DNA of 64,000 nt, from assembly GCA_021613375.1 (NCBI GenBank), contig CM038704.1, positions 29,630,082 through 29,694,081 of the forward strand, in the 5' to 3' direction. Position 1 is the stretch's first letter. Every line of letters starts with the position of its first letter. The notes under the pieces are model-generated. The model was not told the origin of the DNA and searched no databases. It saw only the letters and a list, made by a program, of their open reading frames with translations. Shown here one piece after another: positions 35,341 through 47,039 of this stretch. Source of the DNA: Megaleporinus macrocephalus. Its lineage: Eukaryota > Chordata > Actinopteri > Characiformes > Anostomidae. The translations under genes were made by a program, and so were the position numbers.

Positions 35341-38300
35341 ACAACGGCCCCTTCTACTGGACCTCGCCCCGAAAAAGGACTGACAAAGTCAAAACTCAGG
35401 AAGCTAATATAGCCTGCCGTGCTCAGTCCTAGGCCCTGTCTACTGTTATTCAAAGCCACATCGTCGCTGCCTGAACAAAACCTTATGCCCCCAAAATGGA
35501 AACAGGGGAAGGAAAAATATTCCGTCCCTGGGCAAAGTGAGACTGTTTTTTTGCTAATTAACCTTATTAACCTTCACAAGTTGATGATGTCATATGCACC
35601 ATCCAAGGACATTATACAAAAACAAGTCCATTTAGGGTGGGTAGCATTGCTCCTTTCCAAAGAGGGCTACTGTGTGATTGTATCCATTTAGCTTTGTAAT
35701 TCAATCTTGAACTGCACTGAACTTCCTTTTTGGAGAAAATGAATCAAATTAATCCAACACAGCTTGGCTGTTAGCCGTTCATTGACGGCTTGCTTGAGTC
35801 TGTTGACCAATCAAAGGCTGTGTTCCTGACATGTGAACCAATTGAAGACTGTGCTTCTGGCTTGTCAACCAGTCAGGGTTCTTGAACAACATTACCCTTT
35901 CCTTGTCCCTTGTTGTCATATATAACATAGTCGACCTAAAAAGGTTAATGTGCAACACCGTGCTATTTTGGCTTTTGGCTTTTAATGCCAAACTAGTCTT
36001 ACTCACCCAGAAAGGTAGACAATAATTCAATAAAAATTTAAAATAGAAAATGTTTCTGTAAAAGATACATTTTATTAGGCCATATATTCCTAATACTTGT
36101 AGCTGTAATAGATTTACCCACATTTTTGAACCACCTTGAGTCTTAGTTAGAGGACTGTGGGCACTTGTCTCAAAAGCCTGGTAATAATCTCCAGATATAT
36201 TACACTTAATTTCCATTTTATTAAAAATCCAAAGCATGCATGTCCACACTCTCGCGACTTCATGAACTTTACCTGTCTTATGGGTGATTTCATGATTGGG
36301 GTGCTAATTAGTTTTCGTAACAAAACGTACATTTAAAACAAGTATTAACTTGTATCAGGAACATGTATTGATGCTTTCTTTGTGGAAAATGGCTTAAATG
36401 AGTAACAGCCTTAAGACTGAAGCAAAGAATTGGCAAATACTCTCAATTCTGACAAATCAGCAACTATGCTAATGACATTGACAAAACATATTTTTATTTA
36501 ATTTGGGTAACAGGGCTGGGCTCATCAGTCAATATCAATATCTGAAAAAAACAAAAAAAAAAACCCAATAAAACTTTATTTTCTTCCTCCCCGGATCCTA
36601 CAGAAATTCAGACAATGTAAAATCCACATTACAAATATTATCAGTAACATTCCAGATATCCATAACTTATTGGTTAAAAAGAAGGCTTGTTCCAAATCGG
36701 AATATATCGGGCACAGTGGGGTTCCGGTGATTTTTACACATGTCACTGCTAGGCTGCGAGTGATCCACTGCCCAAAAACATCCAGCAAAGAGTGTTCAAA
36801 CAGTGTCATAATACATGTACAGTGTAGATGAATGGTTAGTACCTGACTGCCCTCAGCTTGTGTACACACACATACATACATACACACAGCCTCAGGTGTT
36901 AAGCGAACATAAAGTGAGTAATGTCAGTGTCTCAAGGAGCACTGACTGACACAGGCATTAATGTTCAGGTCTCTGTGTTGAAGCCCAGGGCACTAACCCG
37001 GCCCACGTTGACCATAGCCTTCCCCTGTAACATTCTGCTCAGGCTAGTTTTCTGTTTTCTGTAACTAATTTTTTCGCCCGATGTTGTCATGAAGTTTTCA
37101 TAATGTCTGATGTTTCTCAGACTGAATTGTTATATGATGACCAGTTGAGCTTTAATAAAGCTTGAGGTTCTGTATCATTTGGTGCTATAGCCTATAATGA
37201 AATGTTCTTTGTTTCATCAGAATAAAATAGTATGATGCAGTATTGTTGAAGGTAGTGATGGGTATTCTAGCTCTTTTCACTGAGACAGATCAAAGCTCAG
37301 CAGATGTTTTGCTCCAAAACAGCTCATTATTTTGTAGCAGTTTTTGCACCCCAACCCCCCCAAAAAACAGTTAACCAAGTAAGCAAAAACTTATATCACT
37401 TCATTTTGAATAATTCCTTAATGCACCTTCTAATGAACTCATAAAAAATTCTGTAATACTGATAAGCAGTTTCAGTTTGTAGTGGTCACAGTATAGGCCA
37501 CAGTACAGGCGGGTGGGCTAAATGCAAGCACATTTTTTATCACATAGCAAAAGTCGGTAAAAAACAGAAGGCAAAAGAAAAGCAAGGCATGCTTGGAAAT
37601 ATGGGTTTGTAAGACGTCCACAAAGAAATGGCAACAACAAACCCACATCTGAATATAACAACCAACAGGTGTTGGGGAGGAATGCGGGGGTGACAATTTC
37701 CCAAGCCAGAGATCCAAGAAGGGGGTTGTGTGACACAACAAGAGAATAGTAATGAATTACGCCACCATAAAATTGTTTTGTCTATAAAAATATATTTTTA
37801 GTGTGAGTTGAATCTCAACGTTCACCTACAAGAGTCTAAAAGAGCTAACTTGCTCGCAAACTACACATGGATAAAAATGCACTGTTCAATTGGCAGTCTA
37901 TGTGGTTTATAGATAGAAACTAACCTGCAAAAACAACTCCTTGTTTTTGTGATGTCAACACCAATGACGTATGTCTTAAAGGCTCAGAAACAAAAAAACG
38001 AGGTTGGTAGACCCACATGAACATTATACGTGGATTTAGTGATGAAGGCCAAAGAACAAAAGCCCTTTGGTGGCTCCTGAGTGAGCATATATGGCTGGTG
38101 GCTGATCTATTGATTGGAGTTAATAACAGTTGCGTAGAAAAGTAATTGAGAGTAATGCAGTTAAGACCTTTTATTGCAAATCCACATATTTCAGTCCATA
38201 AAGAAGTGATTCCGCTGCCTACTGCACTGAGAGTGTTTTAGTTTCAGGGCCTACTCAGTATAACCGGAAGAATAGTAGCGGATGGATGTGAATGAGATAG

Positions 38301-38880
38301 GGGATACATTAGCAACAGACATTAGCTACTTTAGCCATTAGCCTGGGCCAGCTGGTGGGAGGCAGACCCATTGAGGTCACCTGGCAATGAAGGTCACCTT
38401 TTTCCAGGATGAAATTATGAAGTGCTTCCCCTTTAATCAAATGAGACACAACACATACTTGCCCATGCCTCATGGCAACGGGCTTTATTTATAGTGCCCC
38501 AAACCCAAATGACCAGTTGGTTTAATTTAATAGCGGCCAATAGGATTATACGCAGAAACAAATTACCTAAGTGAGCCTACTCTGGCTACCAAAATCTTTA
38601 ACGATGATACAAACCACCGACATGATGTCTGGGTGTGTGATTTCATTACACTGCTCTGCCTCTGCATCTGTTAGTCCACCCAAATGCTCATGGATCATGC
38701 CGCCATAGCAGGGAGCCACACAGCTGCTGCTTTTGAGCTGGCTTAGAGGGACGGACTAACTCCCCTGTCTGAAGAGCCCCTCTCTTTCCTGAAAACACAC
38801 ACACACTTATGTCTGTTTCTACATCTTATCAGGACATGGGGCCACAGATTTGTCACACACACACACACGCATGTATTTGG
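35341..38880. other. Intergenic, repeat debris
   Basis: Contains a small three-fold repeat of GTYAACCARTCA-type words at 35795-35880 and A-rich runs. A repeat-like region lies at 37940-38300, and 38400-38780 is a unique stretch of mixed composition that could be constrained. A 156-codon minus-strand frame at 35779-36249 has no recognisable domain and is not called. Confidence 0.4.
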
Positions 38881-38884
38881 GTAA

Positions 38885-39228
38885 TACAGTCCTGTAGAAC
38901 AGTTTTAGGCTGGTTTTTGTCTGGGCAGTAAATTCTTATTTGATCTAAAAAACACTAATATTAGAATAACTACACTGACAAGTGGGAATAAACCACAGAA
39001 CATTTTAGAACTTTTAAAAACTGAAACCAAAGTAAGTAAAATTAAAAACAAATATTCACAATTTGGCACAATTTCTAGGACGCCATTAATGTAAATTTGT
39101 GAAACAGAGCATGTTGAAAACATGTTTTATTCCTTTCTGTTATTTGACTGCAATAATTCAATTGTTTGTATTTATTTTAATAACAATAGTATTTTTTAGG
39201 TGCCTAAGACTTTTGCACAATATATAAG
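38885..39228. mobile_element. Probable Tc1-type non-autonomous element, about 345 bp
   Basis: The left end CAGTCCTGTAGAACAGTTTT plus AGGC and the right end GGTGCCTAAGACTTTTGCAC are imperfect inverted copies of the 'cctaagacttttgcacagtactgta' terminus seen in many fish elements. TA dinucleotides flank both ends. The AT-rich interior has no transposase. Confidence 0.5.
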
Positions 39229-40860
39229 TACTTACATGTACTCATAATGTCTCATATGCATTATATAAATATATGAAAGTATGCATATACAAACTCACAA
39301 GCCCCAGAATGCATTGATCACTGTCTATCAAATAAAGGCTAGGGATGGTTGCCTAAAACTTTCAGAATCTAAAAAAAATAACTGCTTATAATTTGCAACT
39401 AGAATTAAAACCCTTCGTACTGTAGGAGCATCTGGACTTCTTCAGTTTCTCACTCTCATAACTACATTTTGTTGCTGTGGTAACAAAACCTCAGACATGA
39501 TAACTTTATAGGAGAAGCAGAACAGTATTTTCATTTAATCAGTCTTCATTACAGACAACTTCCTTTGGCTCTGTGTAAAAAAAGGGCAGCACTAGTTTTC
39601 AAAGGCTGTAAAAATATTACAAGGTTTTCATAGAACAGCGACATCCTTCCATTTCAACATTTCACAGTTACCTAATCATTTATAAAAGGTACTGAATAGT
39701 GCATCTTAAGATTAATGACAGAATTATAAACCTGCACCTTAAAGTAAAATCCTAAATATTGTTTATTCTGTATTATTAACACTATTATTATTTATTGTAC
39801 TTTTAAATGCCTGTTTATACAATGTAGCCAGCTGTTACAGGAGCCTCACGCCACATTTGCCCATTTATTCAAAGAACCCCTAATCTTTTTTGGAAACTAA
39901 AAAAACAAATCTATAGATTTTAGGTCATTTTAATTCACTAAGAATCTGCCACTACCTTTACTTCATTATGTTTTAATTTGAAACTAATTTCAAACAATGA
40001 ATTTCTTGAAATGGCTTACAGAAAAAAGTTCCAATCAGGATTTTTTTATGTAGAAAGATACAGAAAAGCAAGCTCTCCCATTGATTAGGACATCAGAAGC
40101 TGAAGTGAAGACTTTACACATTAAATTACTAATTAACAAAATTAGGAGGCGAGGGATGAATTAGCCAATTGCATTTTGATGCAAAAGTAATTTTAAATGT
40201 GAGCGATATTCTGATTAGGTTTCAGTCAGTTGTTAGAAATAGAAAACAGTGGTGTATTGGCAGTTCAATACCAGAGCTCTTTACTGAAAGAGTCACAGTA
40301 AAACTGTTTCTTTTGCCAGCTCTGCTCAATTTAGAATGGCCAGACATTGTCATTGGCTTAGCACTAACACACTATTAGAATTCCATAGGTGGGCTCTGTG
40401 ATATGATTTTTGCTATTTTTTTTTGTCTGATAGTCATCAGGGCACAATTGAAGGCTTAGTCATGGGTCTGTAACTGCTTTTAATAAGATGCTGGTCATTC
40501 CATACCAGAGTGACAGAAAGCTCCACAGTATGTAGAAGTCTACAACACACAGCATAGGCATGTACATGAACAAATGTGACCAGGTTTCATCTCAAAGCTA
40601 TGCGTTTGTCATTACACCAGCAATAGATCACAGGATGAGAGGACTGCAAAGCCAGTGGGAGAGAGAGAGAGTGAAAGTCTTCTCTCACTTCACTGAATCT
40701 GCTGCACCGTTTAATCAGATAGGCCGAAGAGCCCTTAACCAACAGACACACACACACACACACATGCGTGGTCCTGTGGAATGCTAATAGATGTAGCTCT
40801 AAATTATTTTCCTCTTTAAAAGAGTTGTGCTTGTGACATGTTGTTTTTATCAAGGAACGC
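39229..40860. other. Intergenic, AT-rich
   Basis: No gene. Short (AC)n at 40744-40764. Nothing else recognised. Confidence 0.45.
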
Positions 40861-41420
40861 AATTATACTTCATCCTTAATATCTCTGAGCCTGTCAGCGC
40901 TGCGCGATGCTTGCCAACTGCAATCAGAAATAACTGTCCCTTCAATTTAATGAAAAACAAGTACTAGGCCATAAACTTGTAGTCATCCTCTATCCAATCA
41001 CATTGTCTTGAGTAATTAAAATGATTAGCTTAATTAGCTTAATTAACTAAATTTGACTACAGGACATGGCCATATGGTGGAGCAAAACAAAGATGGGAGC
41101 TAATTAAAGTTAAAATAATGCAGGTTTTAATTAACTCAACCCTCAGGCATCAACATTTTCAAATTTATCCAAGCTGATAATTAAAAAGTCCTCTTGCCCA
41201 AGCAACATTTCTTCTCTGAGCTAATTAAATCTGGAAATGAATTAGCAACATGACGCTCCAAATATTAATTCCTGCTAGAAGATGACTTCACTTTCTAATG
41301 AAATTAATTAGGTGCACTGGACTCTCAATCAGACTCAGGCTGTGTCCGTGAGCGCAGACCTCGTGTAATCTAGCATTGGGCTACAGGCTGCGGGGCAGAA
41401 ATTTACAATTGTAATGAACA
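40860..41420. promoter_or_regulatory. TAATTA-dense candidate enhancer
   Basis: Eight exact TAATTA cores lie at 41013, 41031, 41040, 41101, 41128, 41178, 41222 and 41305, within 298 bases. Between them are CATATG (E-box), AACAAAGATGG (SOX/TCF-like) and GGACATGGCC words. TAATTA is the core site of LIM-, paired- and Hox-class homeodomains. The block is unique and free of transposon marks. Enhancer function is inferred; lmo4 is the only gene in the window it could serve. Confidence 0.5.
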
Positions 41421-43030
41421 CTCTTTAACTGTGTGCCTCTCTTAATATACCGAATGAACATGTAGATCTATTTGTGCCAAGGGCATCCACGTCCCGAGCC
41501 TGAGTGTTCGGAGCAAGCTAGTTAAAATATATGTGCTTTTTCCTTTCCTTTCATTTATTTTTTTCCCCTCTCTCCCGTCTGGCAGTGTGTGAGGCATATT
41601 AACCACTTTGCTGCTGAAAGCCATGATTACAGACTTACTGGTGTGGGAAGGACTGTGGTGTGGATCTCTCCGGTGTGAATGTGCAAAAGCAGTAGTAGTA
41701 CTGGTGGTATTAACAGGGGTGGAATGGCCAGATTTTACTGGAGGGACCCAACAGTTTTTTTTCCTAACTGCTAACATCCAAACTCCCTGCTTCTGGTACA
41801 TTTTCACATCAAAACATATCTCAATATGAAGATAAATATTTTTATATTCATATTTTTTTTTAAACCGACCAACAAATGCCTCAATGTAGTGAATTCTATG
41901 CATTCATAACTGTTGTTTTGATTTTTCTAATAAGCTTGACATCAAAAGATTTATTTATTTGTTTATTTTTGCATCCTAACTGCCTGTTTAAGGTGCACTC
42001 ATACATTAAGAGGATTTTAATCGACCAAGAAAATGCGCAAATCATTTACTTAAAATAACATGGAAGATGTAAAATCAGGGACTTAATCATATATGAGGGA
42101 ACCTTATACAAGTATGTGTATTAAATTATTTTTGAGTATCCATACAAAAAAATTATGGCAAAAAAATTATACAATCAAAGATAAAACCAAACACGTTTGG
42201 CAGAAAGAACGTAGGGTTGTAGGCTTACTTTAGGGTGACAGCACTGGAGTTTCACAAAACTAGGAGAACATGTTTTATGAGTGAAGATCAGGCGTTAGAG
42301 GGAACCTCTCAGACGAGCTATTAAGCTACAAGAGCTAACCCAGGTTACATAGGATACTGATGAGGACTAGTTGTGTTTAACACAAGGTGGATGATGTGCC
42401 AACATGTTCTTTGTCAGAGAGATACATTTTTTTTATTATTGCAGCTGCGATATCTCAGCCATAACCTATAACATAACAAATACAAGCAAAACTGTTGCAT
42501 TTGACTGAGTTGTTCAACTTTTTTCTAAAAAAGTAATGAATATTTCAATTAAGTGTTTGACTCCTGGCACCTTGAACAGTTAAGCAACTGTTTGATTACT
42601 CTAGCCGAAACACCATTCTGTCATGGCACTATATTAGCTGAAAGCTAAAAATAAAAGCTTAAAATTAACTGAAGGTTATATACGAGCTATAACAGTTTAA
42701 AGTGACATGTAAAACGACATGTAAACAATTTTCCTGTTAACGCTAATGTAGTCTGAAGTATCACACGGGTAGCTAACAATGCCTCCTTAATCATCCTTAA
42801 AAAAGACTTTTCGTGTGGTACAACATTACTTGACATATTTGAGAAACAGAAGTTCAGGCTTTAAAGTTGCTACTATCGTTTTTAATTGCCATCTGACAAA
42901 CTGCTGTTCGCCAGTAATCTTTTTTTATCACCGCCACTCTTTCAGCACCAGCATCGCCAACACCAGCAGCCGCAGCGTTGCAGTGTGTGTAATTTATATA
43001 CTCAGGCATATCTGTAAAACAAACTTCATT
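41421..43030. other. Intergenic, AT-rich
   Basis: 41440-41750 is unique and may extend the enhancer block, including a 153-codon minus-strand frame with no recognisable domain. 42060-43030 is ordinary AT-rich DNA. Confidence 0.4.
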
Positions 43031-43039
43031 AGCTCATCA

Positions 43040-43800
43040 CCGGAGGATAAAGCAATACAATGGGCCATTGTTCTCTGGGCTTTCTCTCTCGGACGGAGCC
43101 TCGTAGCGAGCCTTCGCACTTGAGATGTCTCCTTTGGAAGGGCATCGTCAAATGCAAATGCCTGTAGACTAGCACAAGTGAAGGGGTGACTTTTACAAGG
43201 GCTGGCGTGAATAAACTATTTGATGGCGCTGTATCCGCGGCAGCTCAAGACAACAGCTCCTCCATTTCTGCGCCTCTTCTGTTGCCACAGACTACGGATT
43301 TGCATAGATAGCATCTCCAGATACAAATTACAATTTAGACTCATTCCGGAGGGCCGGTTGCAGTATCTGCTGGAGATTATCTCTCTGCTGAGCCTCAGAA
43401 AGGACAAAGTGGACGTCTCTCAAGGATTCCTTTGAATTTATCACCATTTTGAGTGTTGTTTCATTACATTTGCCATCAGTTGAACCGTGAATCGGTTTGG
43501 CCACACAATACCGACGTGCACACCCAGCTGCTAAGCAAACAGATAGATGACAAGACAATATTTACCTAAGATTGCGCTTGATGTATTGAAGGCCTTTGTG
43601 TGCTCGCCTAAGCTTATGGCTAATAATTGTCCGCATTCTTGGCCAATTGTGAGTCAGCTAGTCGCAGTTCAGCGCTATCCATCAAAGTGGCAGACACACA
43701 ATTGTGGCGAGCGACGCAAAGAGCATGACCTGCCTAATGTGCTTTGTCAAAGCAATCAGCCTCCATCTAATGGAGAAGTGCCTTAGCGTCCTGTGAAACG
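43040..43800. promoter_or_regulatory. Candidate conserved regulatory block
   Basis: A long unique run of balanced composition. It includes GCCAATTGTGAGTCAGCTAG, a pair of ACAATTGTGGC/CCAATTGTG words, GCATGACCTGCC, CATTTGCCATCAGTTG and CCATCTAATGGAG (E-box-like). Open frames exist on both strands but are short and lack domains. One of the most convincing constrained-looking blocks of the desert. Confidence 0.42.
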
Positions 43801-46000
43801 TACCTAATGACAACCTCCTGCAAGTAGAACTTCTTTTCACACATGCTGAACAGTAGTGTAATTAGGATCTTATTGGACCCAGAGCAAAAAAATAATGGGC
43901 CTCCCATATGAAAATAACCTTCAATGAATGGAGAAAAATATATAGTGTAATTTGCTTCTTACTTGCTGTCTCAGCTACGTTGCTGCTCTAATGTAGGCTA
44001 ATGGCTTTAGGTCCAAGGCAAGAACAGAGCTATCTCTCCCTTTTCATGTATTGTACTCTTTCAAAAATGCAATTTCTCTGTGGTCTTGTTGCATTTATTT
44101 TGATATTAACCTTTTAAAATCTGGACAGCACGTGGACTGCACTGTAAAAATTAATGAGTAGCTTCAATTCTTTTAGAATCAACCGTCTGCATAGCTTTTC
44201 ACTGTCTTAACTTCGTTTAGTTAAAAGCTTATCTAACTTACATTGTCCTTTACAGCTTGATCAGAGAATGAGGGCTTCCTCCTCCAACGCCTGACGACAG
44301 AGGGCTCACCAGGGTTGAATTACCAGACAGAACCAGAAGGTAGGCTTCCCTGGGGGGGGGCCAGGGACGGCAAAGCTATATGAGATCAGCGCAGCACCAC
44401 GATGCCAGCACACTAACTGCTGGGTTGGGCTGGTTTTTTTTTCCTTCGAAAAACATTTTTCTGTTTTGACCAAGTTGACAAAGCTCATGTTAAACAAAAT
44501 CAGGTTATCTAAATGTATCATTATCTCCCTGTCATACTCTCTTCACACCATGTGTGTCTACAGTGCACTGTGGATTTTAAATAAACAATCTTGTTATTTC
44601 GTTGGTCTGCACACATAAACAGCTCTACAAACAATGGAATGGAATCTGAAGCTGAACTCGGAAAGGAAAACTGAAACTGAAAGGAACCATGTTCTGCAGG
44701 TTTGGGGGTTTTCCCATGAGGTTCTTTTATGATGTTAATGTAGTTTAATTTTGCAAAAAAGATCTAAAAAAGGAATGGTTATAGTTTTGCATAACAGTTT
44801 ACATTTTTACATCCAATGTCTTATACCCCTTAAAAATTCAACAGAAGTTTTTGTTCTGACTTTATGACTAATATATGTAAATGACTTCTGCTCTGATTGG
44901 CTGTCATGTGTTATGCTTTATTCTAAAGCAGTACATGCAGAAACAGGCACGAGCTGATCTGGATAGGTGAATGTATGCACTGCAAAAAATGTCACAGTAA
45001 ACATTATAATATATTTCTTAATAATATACTTTCACAGAACATATACAGAGACAAAGAATGCAAAACTGATTTTGACTGATTTGGAGCTCGGTTTTCATAT
45101 ATAGACTGTATGGAGTGGGGAATTAAAAGTTTAAAAACTGCATCAAACTCTTTTATTTCAAAAGAAAAAATTTGTTTTTTCATGATATGAGCTCTTTATT
45201 GACCAATATATGTTCTACAAGCTACTATGCAATTGACCCGCTTGCACTGCTCATCGTCTGCCACTCCCACTGACCATAGACTGGGAAGTGTGTCTGATTA
45301 GCCACTTGAGAATATAAACACAGGGATTTTGTGCAGGAGCAAAAGCAGGAATACATAACCAGTGTTTTACAAATTCCTCAGTGAAGGGACACCCCCCCCC
45401 CCACCCCACCCCATCCAACCTCCACCACCCTTACCCATTCCTTTGTGACATTCTGTGTCCTCTGTTCTTGTTTGTGGTGCTTCATTCTGAACTATATTTC
45501 TAGAATTGAAATAATTGTGTTTATGGGGCCCTCGGATGCCTCTCTGTCAACACAGACATCAAACCCTGATCGGAAAAAGCCTCTATCCTTTTGATTTTGC
45601 GGCATCTTAATTATTAATGCTCACTGGTGGCAAATTTGATCCCACTATGTAAATAGTTTCTGATCCCATTATGTTGTGCATTGATAAATATGACAACACT
45701 TAGAGAGCTGATGGTCAAGTAGAGCCGGGTGCGAGCTTCAGAACAAATAAATATGAAAAAAAAAAACAGAAAAAAAGAAAAAGCCAGCGATCTACAACAA
45801 ACTAATGGGGCTCTTCTTTTAATGGCGCCCACACTGAGACATTAGAGAATATCAAATTAAAGGTATAGCTGGCACAACTACAAGAGCGCCTCACACAAAT
45901 GGAATACTCTTATCAGTCAGGCTGTGCGAGATGTGCCATGGAGCCGAGCATGCAGCTAGTTAGGGCTCACATCAAAGCCACGTCAACATGGCCAACAGCC
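43801..46000. other. Intergenic with dispersed repeat pieces
   Basis: A segment near 44295-44420 (GAATTACCAGACAGAACCAG and following) has the look of a dispersed fish repeat. 44850-44940 (TATGTAAATGACTTCTGCTC and GATTGGCTG) matches a related segment at 59310-59400. A poly(C) run lies near 45392. No gene. Confidence 0.45.
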
Positions 46001-46019
46001 ACACATGCCATTTATGTCC

Positions 46020-46136
46020 CAGTGAAGCCAGGCCTTTCTGCATCTCTCCGCCACTCTTTCATGTAGCTTCCCTCACTTAAACACCATTAAAATTGGAAGT
46101 ATAATGTGTTTTCCCTCTCATTTCATTATTTAAGAG

Positions 46137-46182
<46 letters not shown>

Positions 46183-46440
46183 ACTCTCTGAAAGAGAAGG
46201 ATAGTTTTGCTACCTCTGAGCTGGGTAAACAAGTGCCTGGGTTTCCTGTGTGCCTTGTACCCTTTGCAGATGTCAAAAACAGAGTAATTAGCGAGGCTCC
46301 ATATATCAGCACGGTGATGGAGACAGATATGTTTTGATAAGCAATGACTTGAAAATGCACTGAATATTACTTCATTCAAATATTGACATCATTTCCACTT
46401 GAATAATAAATATTAGATGAAGATAGCTATCTCCAAAGTA
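46020..46440. promoter_or_regulatory. Possible conserved block around a (CT)n run
   Basis: Unique sequence on both sides of (CT)n at 46137-46176, with AAACAGAGTAATTAGCGAGG near 46277 and CACTTGAATAATAAATATTAG near 46396. Weak enhancer inference. Confidence 0.3.
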
Positions 46441-47039
46441 AGTCAAACTTGGAGGAGAAAGTTTGTGAGAAAACTTTGAGTTGGCTCGACAAAGCCATTG
46501 CATAATAACCCCCAGGTGGTTATGAAGGTTTTGCTAGGTCAACGCTATGGTATCTTAGGCGGTTGCTGAAGTCTTGCTAGGCCATTGCTAAGCTTGTACT
46601 GCAGGGTCTGGGAGGATGGTCCCCAAGGAAACAACTTTTAAAGTAGCAACAGATCAAAATGGCTATTTAGCCAAATAGGCACAAAGTAGATCTGCCTCGT
46701 AAGTTACTATATTCTAAAGATGGACGAATAGTACACATTAATGTGGGAAGTGGGGCATAATGACATTTAGGGGGCACTAAAGCCCCTCCACTGGCCTAGA
46801 AAAGCCTATGCACACTATTCCCGTGTAGGTGCTACAATTGCGCAAGGTTGAATGCTTCTAGCTCAAAAACAAAGACCCATCAATGGCACATAGAAGCATA
46901 GCATAATAAAATGAAGCTGGCTTTGTCACACCAAATGAAAGAAAACACGTGTTGATGTAACGTAAGTCATGGTTTATAGATTTGAACTACATGCATTCGT
47001 CCAGTTTCTTTTTTTTCAGTGTGACATCACCATTTAGTT

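Noticed and set aside
35779..36249. 156-codon minus-strand frame, the longest in the desert after repeats
   Set aside because: No domain recognised, AT-rich ordinary composition, no promoter or splice partner seen.
41442..41903. 153-codon minus-strand frame
   Set aside because: Unrecognised, low-complexity pieces, adjacent to enhancer-like DNA; no supporting exon structure.
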